The translations under genes were made by a program, and so were the position numbers. The notes beneath the pieces are model-generated. The model was not told the origin of the DNA. It saw nothing but the letters and a program-made list of their open reading frames with translations, and did not search any database. A DNA stretch of 64,000 nt, taken from contig CABFPE010000507.1 in the NCBI GenBank assembly GCA_900660155.1, positions 541,321 through 605,320 on the forward strand. Reading direction: 5' to 3'. Source of the DNA: Hofstenia miamia. Its lineage: Eukaryota > Xenacoelomorpha > Acoela > Hofsteniidae. Below are positions 12,032-25,137 of the stretch, one piece after another. Every line of letters begins with the position of its first letter. Position 1 is the first letter of the stretch.

Positions 12032-13718
12032 TCGATTTTTACCTTCAAGGTTTTGTGCCAATCACATTCAGATCATAAAGCGAATTTACCGTATTTAACA
12101 AAGAATTGTGTAAATGGATCCAACATTTTAACTGAAATATGCTACTACTTTCTATCTTCATAAAATTACTTCAAGAAATTTTAGCACTATCTTTAATTCT
12201 GAGGCATAGGTAGTTTAAGACTAGTAGATTTGACAAATTATCCTGCCTGCAACTCTTCAGAATTAAGTTGTTTTATTTGCGTTTTAAAGAATTCAATTTT
12301 GGCCATGATTTTTGAAATTTAGGGAATGTCTTATTTGTTATTCTGAAGATTTTTCAAACGGTTAAGATGCCTGAATCAGAAATCAATTGCAGAATATTTC
12401 GAAGTAATTATGATAACTTATAAAATATTTGGAATCATTACTCAAAATTAAAGTTTAAATAAAACAAAATCAATCATCATAAAATGACATGTAAATATAT
12501 AACTCAAGTTCTATAGAGCACTCAAATTAACAAGTGACCTTGCATATTTTGAAATATGAGACAGTTCTGTAAAAATACTTAAACATTTAATTTTAAACCT
12601 GGCAAAGCAACCCTAAGAGTATTGACCTAGTATTATAATTTAACGTAGGGATAACTGATACTTGAAAATACATACTTGACGCTTCCAAAAAATACTTCTT
12701 GCAAACGTACTTGATGCTTAAATTTCACAGTTCGGGTTCACTTCTTGCAAACGTACTTGATGCTTAAATTTCACAGTTCGGGTTCTTGTGATTGAGTTTT
12801 AAGTAGTGCGTTTCTCAGTTGTGCATGAATTGATTACATAAATGCAGACAGCAATCTTACAATTGCTGGCATTACTGATTACATAAGCAGTATTTGAAAT
12901 TGTTAGAGTATTATACTACCAATAGAATATATACAAACAAGAAAATTTAAACCCCTAAAAATAGTCAAAATAATGCAATCTCAAATCACAAGAGATAAGC
13001 AACACACAATATTTATAGCACAGCTTTATTTTCAGACACAGCTTTAGGAATTTTAAAACAGAGGAGCACCTTCATATTTTCTGTTAAGGTCAAGGCTTTT
13101 TTTGCAGCTGGCCATGGAATTGAATTTTCAATAACATTCTACAACTTGACTTCATATACGTGTCTAATGACAAGATTATACAGTGCATCCCAAAAGGTTG
13201 AAGAAACTCCATTTTTTGTAAAAAAAACATAGCCAATAATGTGAGAGCTTACCTGAAAATGTGCCAGTCACCTAATTCTATTATATCAAAATATAAGAAT
13301 TAGAAAGAGTTTATTGTTTTCAAATGTTGATTAAGAAAATATATATTTTTGTAAATTGATCCAGTGCAAAGGATTACCGACATCTTCAATTCTCATTATT
13401 TTCAAAGTAAAAAATATATATATCCACTACAAATGAAAGTAATTCTGATATATAAACAACTAACAGAGTCAATTTATTGCGTAAACAACATGCGGAAAGC
13501 CAGCCAATTCAGTAAATTTTACGGAGGTGCTATTATTGCACTTAAAACCAAGTAAAAGCTTAAATTAAGCATATAATTATAATTGCCGCATAACATTACT
13601 ATATATCTGTAAAGTTAGAAATTATGTAGCTGTTCTGTAAAAGTGCTGCCATCTGCTATCTACTACTTTCTTATTGCTTCTTGTTTTTCAGAAATTTTGC
13701 GTTTTTGAGTGATTACTC
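12032..13718. other. No gene recognised
   Basis: AT-rich sequence between the DEG/ENaC exon and the piggyBac relic. I looked for a following DEG/ENaC exon (VTIC or similar after an AG) and saw none. The only structure is an exact tandem duplication at 12694-12785. Confidence 0.5.
12694..12785. repeat. Exact tandem duplication of a 46-bp unit
   Basis: The unit begins ACTTCTTGCAAACGTACTTG and ends CAGTTCGGGTTC. It occurs twice head to tail with no visible difference, so it is recent. Confidence 0.95.
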
Positions 13719-14640
13719 ATGTCAGGCGACGTTTTGATAAATTGGCTCAAGGATTCATCCACAAACATAAAAAATGCAGAAGATGTTGTTATTGATGAAG
13801 GATTTGATGAACAAATAGGAATAGATGTATGTTGGAGGAATACTTTGGGATGGCTAGGATGAATAACTGAGGATTATGGGTGATGAATATGTTTGTGTTT
13901 ATTGGCATAAAATTGAAAAAATACAGTTGATGAACTCATTATACCTTACAAAGGGACACACTCATCTTTGAGGCAATATAACCCGAAAAAACCCAAAAAA
14001 TAGGGCTTGAAGCTATTTTGCCTGTGTGGTAAAGGCTGAATATTTCATGGTCTTGAATTTTATGAAAGAAAGGTTTGTGAATCATCAATTGATGTGGGAA
14101 AGTCTGGTTCTTTAGTTTTGAGACTCTCTGATGCATTATTACCTCATCAAAACCACAAAATATTTTTTGATAACTGGTTTTGTAGTCCTCAACGTATATA
14201 TGCTTTGTCTCAACAATGCATGTAAGCTCTTGGTACATTGGAATAAATCGTACCAAAGGTTTAGAATTTTCAAATGGCAAGCATTTCAAGAAAAAGGGTG
14301 TAGAACGAGCTGCTACAAAATGGTGGCATAACAAAGGTGTTGTTCTATTTAGTAGTAATGTTAGAACTCAATTATTATCAACTATCACATGCTTTGATCG
14401 TCGCACAAGAAGTTTTCAAAATATTTCTTGCCCATCAACAGTTGTTGAGTACAACTGCTCCATGGGATTTGTAGATGAACTGGGAAAGCCATTCATTGTA
14501 AAATGCGTTGGTATTTTCGCATTTTCTTTCACCAGATAGACTTGACCATGGTAAATGAATGGAATGAGTATCGTAAAAAAACGATTGACTCTCTTTGTTT
14601 ATTTGATTACCTATTCTTTTTTAATTTGTGAATCTGTTAA
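13719..14640 (+). mobile_element. piggyBac transposase relic
   Basis: An ATG at 13719 begins MSGDVLINWLKDSSTN, an acidic N-terminus. A large central part is missing. The DDE core then appears: TVDELIIPYKG (about 13923, first catalytic Asp), RQYNPKKPKK, HQNHKIFFDNWFCSPQ (about 14145-14190, second Asp), then VVEYNCSMGFVDELGK (about 14445-14485, third Asp), followed by DLTMVNEWNEYR (about 14540). All three catalytic Asp contexts can be seen, but in more than one frame with stops between them, and a segment near the N-terminus is deleted. A cysteine-bearing tail (CLFKI...CLQQ) may be the remains of the family's C-terminal zinc-binding domain. No TTAA-flanked ends were identified. Confidence 0.8.
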
Positions 14641-15225
14641 CAAATCATGATTTAAACCACAATGTAGGGAGGGCGGTCCAAAAACTGTTATGCCACCAAT
14701 GTTTGTTTAAAATTATTAAGAAAATCACTGTCCTTTGTCTGCAGCAAAGAGCAACTGATGTAAAAATCCAAATTGCAAAGCCAATCCCCAAACAATGTGA
14801 ATGAAATGTTGTGTCCAAAAACTGTTTTTTAGAATTTCATAATGTTGTTCAATGATGTATTAGTTATTTTGATACATTCATTATATTTTTTCACTTTTGT
14901 AATTTTACTTTTGATTTTCAGTCTATTCAATGTTACGAATTCGTGACAAACTTATTAAGAAATGTTTATGGTCTTAGACTTTAAAAATACTCTTAGGTGG
15001 TTTAGTAAATGTATTTTTCCGTAATTATTGCAATAAATCATTTTTAAGTGAAAGATTTTTATACTGTGTGGAAATAGAGTTAACACATGGACGCAGCACT
15101 TTACATTTTAAATGATACTGAGCTTTTGCGTACTTGTGTTTATCTATGCGTTTTTTTCAGTGTAATATATGCTTTAGTTCGTATAGCATTGCATTTGTTT
15201 GTATTTCATTTATGCGTTAATATTT
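14641..15225. other. No gene recognised
   Basis: AT-rich DNA between the piggyBac relic and a hAT-type MITE. It may contain the piggyBac 3' end, which I could not delimit. Confidence 0.5.
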
Positions 15226-15233
15226 AGTCAACT

Positions 15234-16258
15234 CAGAGTTGGAACCGCCCGGAAATTTTAAGACCGGGGCCGGTAATGAGCCGTCAACAGCTAATACCGC
15301 CTTGCCGGTTTTCGGCTGGTTTTGGCCGGGAAATTTTATTTGCATTGTATATTTAATCTATTTGAGTTTATTTTATATATATATATTAGCTGTTTTAATC
15401 TAGAAAATAGCATATGGCAATGCAAAGAGCTGATATTGCATAACGTAAATTTCAATCTATTATAACTAAATTTCTAGAAAAATACAATTTTGATATTTTC
15501 CATATATCAATTGTTTGCATAACTTTAATCAGTTTTCACTTTTCAGGGAATTTAAATTGTGAACGTTGCAGTTTTTATTTAGTTAGTGTATTTTGTATGA
15601 TAGCTAAAGTATATAAAACTAAGCGAGTAGCATTATCAAATATTATGTTTCATATTGCTGTGGCATTTGACTCCGCTTCGTGTTGAATAACTTATAAGTG
15701 CACAAATACAATTTAAAAATGTTTCACTAAAACTAAACGTAATTGCTCCTTTAGTAGGATGTGTCAACTGACATTTTTATTTGAATGTCCTTGCTTTCCT
15801 CAAATTTATTTTGAGCGTCCCTTCCAATATTAGAAAAATACAAGAGTTTAAGTTGCTATATTTCAATGAGGCCTCTTAAATTTCGAGTATAGATCTTGTA
15901 GATTACACTTTCAGTATTATACACAGCTTCTGGTGATATTACGAAGAAGTTCAATAAAAAACTAAAGTAAAATTACTTTGTCAAATACAGAAAAACTCAG
16001 TTTATAGCAAAATGTATGAGAGATTTCATAAAGTAAAATAGTTATTATTCTAAATTCAAAAGTGTAGATTGTTCATACTACAACTTTTATCGAACTTTAT
16101 ATTTACATAGGAATTCTTTACAAATTAAGCAAAATTTTTCGTTTATAAGATAAAACAAGAATTTTTTTTATAATATTTAGGCGGTAAACGGCCGGTAAAT
16201 TTACCGGCCTTTCATGAAATTTAAAAGCGGCCCCGGCCGGTAGCAGGTTCCATCTCTG
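15234..16258. mobile_element. hAT-type non-autonomous element, 1025 bp, perfect target duplication
   Basis: The left end is CAGAGTTGGAACC. The right end read on the minus strand is CAGAGATGGAACC, 12/13 identical. The flanking octamer AGTCAACT is present exactly at 15226-15233 and again at 16259-16266, the 8-bp target duplication typical of hAT elements. Both subterminal regions are rich in GGCCGG/CCGG while the interior is very AT-rich. There is no transposase frame. The element ends 424 bp before the PPP4R4 copy A start codon, so it lies in that gene's probable promoter or 5' leader. A more decayed, reverse-oriented copy is at 30007-30684. Confidence 0.92.
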
Positions 16259-16689
16259 AGTCAACTACACTGCATAAACAAATTAGCACTGATACGTTTA
16301 AATAGCAAACGGTATCCGATGAAGTGATTATGATGTTTTGCATGAGAATGATTTTTTTCCGAAGAAGGCGTCGTTTTCTCAACCGATTTTCCGGCGGAAA
16401 CCATTCGCAAGCAGGTGTTTGACTATTGTGATTTCGCATGCTCCATAAATTACGTTCGCATCAAACATTTACTCATTGTTAATTTATTTAGCTGAGCACT
16501 ATGTTGCATTGTAAAATATTAAATTCACACTACTGGCATTGGGACAGTGCACGGCCTCATGAATAGCTAGTCGTTATTGCTCTACGTGCCGAATTTGGCA
16601 TTAAGTTTGCTACCTATTCAGCCAAAGTGCTATTTTAACACGATTATCAATCGAACACATGAAGTAGGCTTACGAAGGGTTTTAGAATA

Positions 16690-16839
16690 ATGTTTGAACT
16701 GGACGATGTTGGTCTACTTGATAAAGTAACACCAACTCAACTAAAGACCGCCGAAGAGATTTCGCAGTTTGAAATTGATGAGAATCTATCGGGGTCGGAA
16801 AGAGTCTTATATTTACTGCAAAAAGGTCAAGAAGTACAA
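16690..16839 (+). CDS. PPP4R4: PPP4R4 copy A exon 1
   Basis: 50 codons from ATG to ...GQEVQ, followed by a consensus GTAAGT donor. It corresponds to the conserved N-terminal SLKTPEEI...VYLLSAGQDVQ block of human PPP4R4. Confidence 0.9.
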
Positions 16840-19800
16840 GTAAGTTGGCTTATGTTTTTTTAAATGCACTATCGGGAGGGCCAAAAGAACAAATATTTAG
16901 TATTTCCAGACAATCGGAAATACAATTACATAATAAATTTTCAACTGATTGTAGTTATTTGTGTGTAAAAATTGCAAAAATAATTATTGTACAAATGCAT
17001 TAAAGCTGCTATAGTTTTATCAAATACTTCGAAACAGGCTTGTAGCTGTCAAATCCCATACAATGAACATAAACGTTTTATATGCATCCACAGTGCAGAT
17101 AGACTTTTTTTGTTTCAACCTGCATATTTACAATTTTTCTCAATATTTTTAAAATTTGGTCATGACTAAGATGTCCCCCGTCAGAAAATCCTGCGTACGC
17201 CTCTGGTTGTATTCAAATGCAATAGACACCCAAGCAAAACAAAACTGATTGTAAATTATATAAAAATGCATAAACGTATTAGTGCAATTGTGACTACTTT
17301 TTAGAACAATGCCCCAACAGATCTAAGTTAAATGCAAGAAGTCAAATTCCTCTGAGGGCTAATCAATCATAGACCTGAGAAATTTATGATAAATGTAATG
17401 ACTGACTGTATTTGCCAAACGACGTGCAGAACTTTCAAATCTATTTTTAGATTTTAAATTTTGAGGTTTAATTATGCATTCAACTGAAGCACTGCCAATA
17501 TATGGATTTTATTATAAAATATATTGTAGACAAATTATTTGTGATAGCAGTGCAATTAGAGCAGGTGCATAACTATTAGAGGACAGTATACTCAACAACT
17601 AATTTGATCAGCTGTAACAATAATGCAAAGACATTATCGAAAAATTGTACGCTTATCTATTTTGAAAGAATACTTTCTAGCCTCAAAATATTTACTTACA
17701 CATTAAACAGCCTAAGAATTTCGTTAAATTTTTATGGTCATTTGAAAAAATCTTAAAGTTATGCACTAAAGTTATACATACGTAATATATATATATCCAA
17801 AAGCAGTGTTTCCTCCTTCATTTACGTTTAAAACTTAGGTGATTTAATCTATCTACATAAAACAGTTTAGTTTAGTTGTTGCTTCCATTAGTTTAGACCT
17901 CCTGATTACATGAACACGAATAATGGAGAGAAGTTAAAAGTTGAAAAAATCACTTTAGTTCAACATTATATTCTGACATGTTTTCTAATAGACATCTACA
18001 ACTAACATTTCCATAGTTTCTAAATGGCTTGGAGAAAAGCTTATGATAGGGGTGGGCGCCGCCGACAGCCGACTACTATTGGCGGTGTAGCTGGCTGAGC
18101 GACATCTATATAATAGGATTAGCCCATATAATATTCCATATAGAAATCATATAAGGTTTATAGTCCTGTAAAACAATGTTTGATGGAAGCAGTATTGTGA
18201 AACTATTTATCTGCAAGAAGGCCCATCATGCGCTTACAGGCAATCTGATTAACAAGACATAACCTAACCTAAATTATAATAAAAACAATAAAAAACTAAA
18301 ACACATTTAACGTAGTAAAAAACATATTAAAGCGTAATAAAAAGGATCACCGTTGGGGAGAACAACTAATGAATGTTAAACGTTCCTACCACTACCACAT
18401 CAAAGACATTAAATGCGGTTTCCTTATTATGAAACATTTCATTATCTCAGTCGTCTAAATTTTTGCCACTCAATAAATGTGGCTCGTTCTGAACAAGCCT
18501 TGCAGCCTCACAATATTATTTCTGCTAATTTTAATACGTTCTACAACAATATTAACGAGTTTGTCATTTTAGATCAGAAATTAACCTGTGCAATATAATA
18601 AACAAATGTTATGTACAGATTCATATTGTATTAGATTAGTTTTCCTGCATGCTTATAATAAGAAAAGAAATATTCTGCAATCTATAATTGCTGTTAATTT
18701 TATCACTTCTAGTAATAATACTTAAGCTTATGGATTAAATGATGTTTTAATTGCTATAGTGCATTGTGGAGGATGTTTTATTTAAAGTATTCCCACGCTG
18801 ATGATAAATTTTTCATTATGAACTTTTTATAACCGCTATAAAATTCTGTAGATATACATTATACATTGGAAAGGAGGAATTTCAGGTGGTTTTAGTGTTT
18901 ATCACTGGGGAATTGTCAGGACGTAGCATGTGCATTGTTGTGAAAATACTTGCACTAATTGAAATACAAATAGTTTTAAAGGCAAACAAGAGATTCCTGT
19001 CATTAAAGTTAGTAATTACCATCCGAAATACTTAACTTTGATTCACTTAATGTATATTATATATTGTAGAATTTAAGTATAAATATAAGTTTAAAAGATC
19101 AGTAAGTAAGTATTTTAGCCTCAAACTTCATTCAAAGTCCATTTTCAAACATGAAGTTTTACTACTCAGTGCTTTTTGTGAGAAAGTAAACTCTTTAATG
19201 GATTTCTACAGCATATTGCATTGCATTTTCTGTTTGTTAAGAACGATCTCTTACTTGTTTATTGTGATGAGAAATTTGGCGTGTATTAATTAAATTATCA
19301 ACTTCAAAATTTTATTAAACGTTGCCGGTGTTTTTTTATCACTACTCCTTGATTTAAAAATACTTACTTAGATAGTAAGCTTAAAGTAAATTTTTAATGC
19401 AATTTCAAAATATGTTAAATTCATAGCGCATTAAGGGGAATTTAAATGTGAATTTTTAAACCTGACTAACATTAGAAACATATTTACTTGACCTTATTTA
19501 GCGTAATTACACCTGATCTGATCCTCCGGATCTGACTCGACACATCTCTAACAATTTATAATTAGGTACATAGGGCTTAGGGTGTTTTTGGTAAGGCTTA
19601 AGGTTTAGCAGCACATTCAATATTTTTACTAAGATTTTGCAAAGAAAGGATGTTTGTTCACATTAAAATACATTCAACTGAAATCATAATTAACTTAAAA
19701 GTACACAACTTTATTTAAACGTGTATAGAAAGCCGTAGGAAGCAAAAGTTTACGACTGAAATTACTCAAAAGTTCAGCTTAAACTCAAATATTGAGTTGC

Positions 19801-22800
19801 AAATCACGTGCTTAGGAGAATCTCAATGTGCAATCTCATTGATGAAAATTTTATACATTTATAATGCTAGTAAATTTTTCAATGGCGATGCTTATAAGAA
19901 TAACAGTCCATAATTGTATATTGTTTTTAATCCGAAATATCATGATTTTGACGCAATCAATTTAGATATCTAACGCAATCAGTAAGCTACCTGAGGAGCT
20001 GTGCAGTGGTCCACAATCAATAACAACTGCCATTCTTAGAGAGTTGACAAAATTGCATGAAAAATGCAGCGACAAAATTCAAATTCAGGCGTGCGAGGTA
20101 TTTGTGAAGCTGTTTAAAAAAGAGCAGCAAATCAACAGTCTTCTGTGTGAAAATCTTCTTCCAATCATCATTGAGGGCACTCATTTGCGTTCTTCAGAGA
20201 TGTCTTCACATTGGATTACCTGCCTTTTGTCTATTATCACATTACTGCCTAATGACGTAATTCATTCAAAAATCTTACCTATCGTCTGGAAAAAGAAAGA
20301 ACTCACTCAAACTGTGCAATCCAGAATTGCAGCCTGCAAGTTAGTCTGCGCAGTAGCACCATGTTTAGATAGGACTTCAATCATTCATAATCTCATGCCG
20401 ACAATCAAATCCCTTTGTCAGGTTCATAGTTTATAAAATTTTGTTTTTATGATATTCATAGATGGACCTGGGCCAATTTCTTATAAACGCATTGCACCTC
20501 ACCCGGGTGTCTGTTAGAAATTTCACCAGCACCCGTAACACACCCGCTATTTTCTAACAAGGCGCCGTTATTTCAAGTAATTAAGCAAAAAATGTCAATC
20601 ATCGTCACCGAATTGACTCTAATTTTGTTTAATTGTGTGAATGATGTCAAATATATTATATTTTATAGATTTCGTCGTATAATTAATATTGCATTAGTTT
20701 AGTATTACACATGTAAGAAAATATAAATTTCCACCCGCACCACACCGCAAATCGCGGGGCATTTGAACCCGCAACGGCGTCCATCTTTGATAATATTTGA
20801 TATTTAAAGTTGCAAATTATTAACTATGAATAATTGCTTTAAAATGATAGAATGAAAAATCATTTTAGGCAATATTCGACACAAAATGAAAGTAATATCA
20901 AAGGCATCCAAATCTTGCCATTCTGAGGCTCCAATGTCTTGGGGCATTGGGATATCCTATGAATGTCCTTACAAATTAAGTTATTCAAATAATATTAATA
21001 TCTCATGGATGGGTATTCCCAATATACATTCTTCGTTGCAGCAACGTTGAATGTTGTTTGAATTTGCAATGAATAGGTTACACGTTGATTTTGTAACCAA
21101 AATTCTGCCAAAATTAATTAGTATTTAACAACAGTTTAAACTAAAAATATGTAGATATATTTATCGCATATAAATTATAGAGTATGAATTTACACTAATT
21201 GGTCAGAAAAGCAAAAATTCTATTTATTAATTTTAATAGCAAGCATTCAAATTATTATAAGAATAATATATGCAATATTTCAACATTAAGTTTGAATTGT
21301 CTGAAAACTAGTAAAGCTCACTTTGACTTTATGTACTTTTATGTTGTTTCGAAAAAATTATTTCTAATTATAATTGAAATCTTAAATTAAAATGTATATT
21401 GAGGAAAATTATTATCAAATTTCTAAAGAATGTATAGAATGACAATTTGTAAGCTGACTTAATGTTTTTAATAATTGTAAAATTATATCTTTTTAGATAA
21501 TGAAGTGGAATATTATTTCCAAGAGTTTTGGCTTAGTAATTGATATTTCTTGTCTAAGAGTACTGAATTGCGAGTGTTGAATCAAAAGAATTCTGTATTT
21601 ATGTTTTTGTGGTTGTTTTATTTACTCTGTAATGGATTAGCTTTTTGTGATAAAAGTTTTATAAATTCTTAATACGTGTTTTCTGGGATGAATATCATAA
21701 TTAAAAGATTCTTTTTTTGATGTCCTCTGGATAAGTTTCAGTGGGTGACAAGTGGGCATTTTTGAATGTTTTGGAAGTGCTTTTGTACACATTGCAATCC
21801 CAAATATTGAAGCCTTCAGTGACCTTAAAACTGGTTTTTATTTATAAAACTATGCGTTTTCATGCATATTTCACTTAGTATATTTTTTAACTGTTTTATT
21901 GACTCCAGGTAATGCTTAAAGTCTGATGTGATTTTTAAGCGCAATAGTTGTTCCTGATTATAATGCTGCTACTAATATATTCTGCTTCCAATTTTCCAAA
22001 TTGTATCAATTGCTTACTTGAAAAACATCGTTTTCCAGTTATTGATGCATCATCATCAAAGTAAAATCATGTTAATTAGTTAATAATGGTTATCATTTAT
22101 CAGGTTAAATCCACATTCCAAATCACTTCTGTCCTCTTGGTACAGTTTATAATATATTTTACAATTTTTTTTCATTGAAGGACAAAATCCTATAGAAATG
22201 CATGCCAATGATTAATGTCTATGATATTATGCTTGTTAACATAATTTATAGGACATTGAATATGACGTTCGTTCAACAATGGCATCAAATTTGGCTGCAA
22301 TTGCAGCGTGTTTGGACAAAGACACAAATTGTAATACGTTACTGCATGAAATTGAAGATCTAGCAAAAGATGAAGAGGCAGTAGTCAGCTATGCAGTTCT
22401 AGACACTATTGCTGAAATCATTAACTACATAGATGGCGAGTCAGTGACTGAAAAAGTTAGTGCTTTTGTTGATTTACTTGTTGAAGTAAGTATTCTTATT
22501 TAGAAAAAGTCGTTGCCAAGCTATATTTAGGACTAAAATTGCAAGATTCATAAATCTCACATAATTGTTCCTTCATGACATTTTCGAGCTATCAATTAAG
22601 TAACACCGTGATAGAATGTTAACTACGCATCTAGAAGAGATAATTGAGAAATAAAGTTATACTTAGTAAATATTAAGACGATTAAGACACTTTATTAGCT
22701 TATAAAACTACTTTCTTAAAATTATACAGATATTTTAAATAAATTCAAATTTTTCTCAACGATTATGCTTTCTTCTCTTTTGTATGCTTTTGGTTTTGTA

Positions 22801-25072
22801 TCCAAAGCCCGTATATATATATATATATATATATNNNNNNNNNNNNNNNNNNNNNNNNNNNNNNNNNNNNNNNNNNNNNNNNNNNNNNNNNNNNNNNNNN
22901 NNNNNNNNNNNNNNNNNNNNNNNNNNNNNNNNNNNNNNNNNNNNNNNNNNNNNNNNNNNNNNNNNNNNNNNNNNNNNNNNNNNNNNNNNNNNNNNNNNNN
23001 NNNNNNNNNTATATATATATATATAGCTCTGGACAAAAGTATTGAAACAGTTATCAATTTAATAATAAACATAATTTAGAAGAAATTGAAAATTTTTGGT
23101 GCTCACGAAAGCAGGGTAAGCTCGCAAATCTCCTGATAATGCAATATTTTATTTATCTTAAAAAGATCCCAGAAAAACATCCAGGCAGCTTAGCTGAAAG
23201 CGGTGCGCAGTTTTTCACCTCAGAATTCGGCTGAGATATCAATTTATGAGTAGAATTTGTTGAATTGGAATATAAAAATCATATATTTCAGAAACAACGA
23301 AAAAAAAATCGGCCTAATGAGTTACGTGAAGCAAAAAATCTCATGCTATTCACTATTTGATTAGAGTAATTTTCTCTTAAGAGAGTAAAATCAAGGTATA
23401 CTTTAAGCTTCTGGAATGTATTATGAAGCAATCAGAGGCATCAAATAGAGTTCAATGCAAGTACACTGGAGTGGGTTGATTCCAGCAAATGGTATATGCA
23501 CAGTGGACAAAGTTGATGGAAACAGGTATTCAGCATATTATGTGTTAAGCCGCATTTGTTCAAGAGGATAAAAATGTCCTTTCCATTTTTTTAAAATTGA
23601 TTTCTACTAAAATTGAAATAGGGTAACAATATGAAAATTCATGACTTTACTTGCATATTGACAAGAATGTTTTGTGAAAAACTGTTTTGTAAAATATGTT
23701 CTGATATCAATTTCTGATTCAAATTTGCCTTACAAAATGCTACTCTACCAGTATTGTGAGATGTTTTTTTCAGCAGCTTCTTGTATGAAAACATATGGTT
23801 TTTAGTTATCAATGATTTGTTCATAGAGAAATTGTGATTTTTAGATCCAGTTGTTCAGCTAGGAGAAATTTTTTCAGTAAGACAACGTTCCTGTATTAGC
23901 AACGCCGCTAAAGTTCTTTAGTGACCATCAAGGCCTCTCTACCCTCAGTCCCAGGCAAAAGCTATGGGTGACCATTGTTCACGACATTTATAAAGAGGAT
24001 AAGCAATATAACTGTGAAGTATGCAGTTACTAATTTGTGGGAAACTTCTCTTTATGCAATCTTTTTCAGTTGAAAATGTCAATGAAGGATCTCATTTTAT
24101 ATTGCATCGAGTAAGTTGTAGCAAGGCTTGAATTTGGGAAAATATTTTCATCATTGTGTTCTTATGCACGTGAGGGATATAGTTATCGTTTTCTAACCTT
24201 AAAAGTTATTAGACAAGATTGTCCTAATTGAAACGCAATATATGTAATATTTACCCAACAACTGCGGGTTGAACTTGCATAAGCATTTGTAATTAATCCT
24301 CTATGATATGATTTCCATTCAGCAAGATGGCGAACCTTTCACAGATCACGATTCACCAAATAATGTTTCTACAAAACTGCGGGAGCACTACTTTCCTATT
24401 AATCAGTTCAAAGTCATGATCTCAAAATAATTTACTGAATTGAAAAGAAGAGTGGCTAAGCATCAACTTTCAAATATTGAGGAGCTTTCGAAGGCGACTG
24501 AACTAGAATTTAATGATTTTTTGATGATTTTTTGAAAAACCTTTTCTTTTTATGCCCAATGAGGTAGTTCAGCAGAATTGATGTCCTACACAATGAACTT
24601 AGAATTCTGACTTCAATTCAATACTTATTTGGTATTCAAAATACTATTTTTTGTTCTTTTCCATTTCTATTGTGCTGTCCCATTTTTCCAATTCACTTTG
24701 TAAAATGTATATATGTCGCTCTGTACCTTTAAGGTTTTTAGTTGGTAAAAAATGTAATGATAATGTGATAATGACGCCCGCAGTGGTGTCAATGAATGTA
24801 CAGCCTACTATTTGAAAAACTGTTTTAGAACAAAGTTGAATTTTATTGAAAATGGCAGCCTAAGTATAGCCCTGTAATTACTTAACAATGTAGTGAGTGA
24901 TACAGCCGGAAGTTGGCAAACTTAGAGTATATTACACAAGCATAGAGTTTTAGTAAATGTAGCGATTCAGAAAAACCGAATGTCATACAGCAATTTTTTC
25001 TGCAGAATTTCACTCATTTTTTTTCATATGTCGATATGTACACCTTGATATGTATATATGCATGTATGTATG

Positions 25073-25137
<65 letters not shown>

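Noticed and set aside
11880-12098. Long Tyr/Ile frame continuing from the DEG/ENaC exon
   Set aside because: It is translation of a (TA)n microsatellite after a good splice donor at 11856, not protein.
18047-19553. Possible hAT element in PPP4R4 intron 1, with TAGGGGTGGG at 18047, TAGAGATGTG at 19553 (minus strand) and a faint C-terminal transposase phrase at 18400-18600
   Set aside because: The ends agree only loosely, the flanking octamers (GCTTATGA and ACAATTTA) do not match, and the peptide similarity is too weak.
22722-23079. Frames crossing the gap at 22835-23009
   Set aside because: They consist of N bases and TA repeats.
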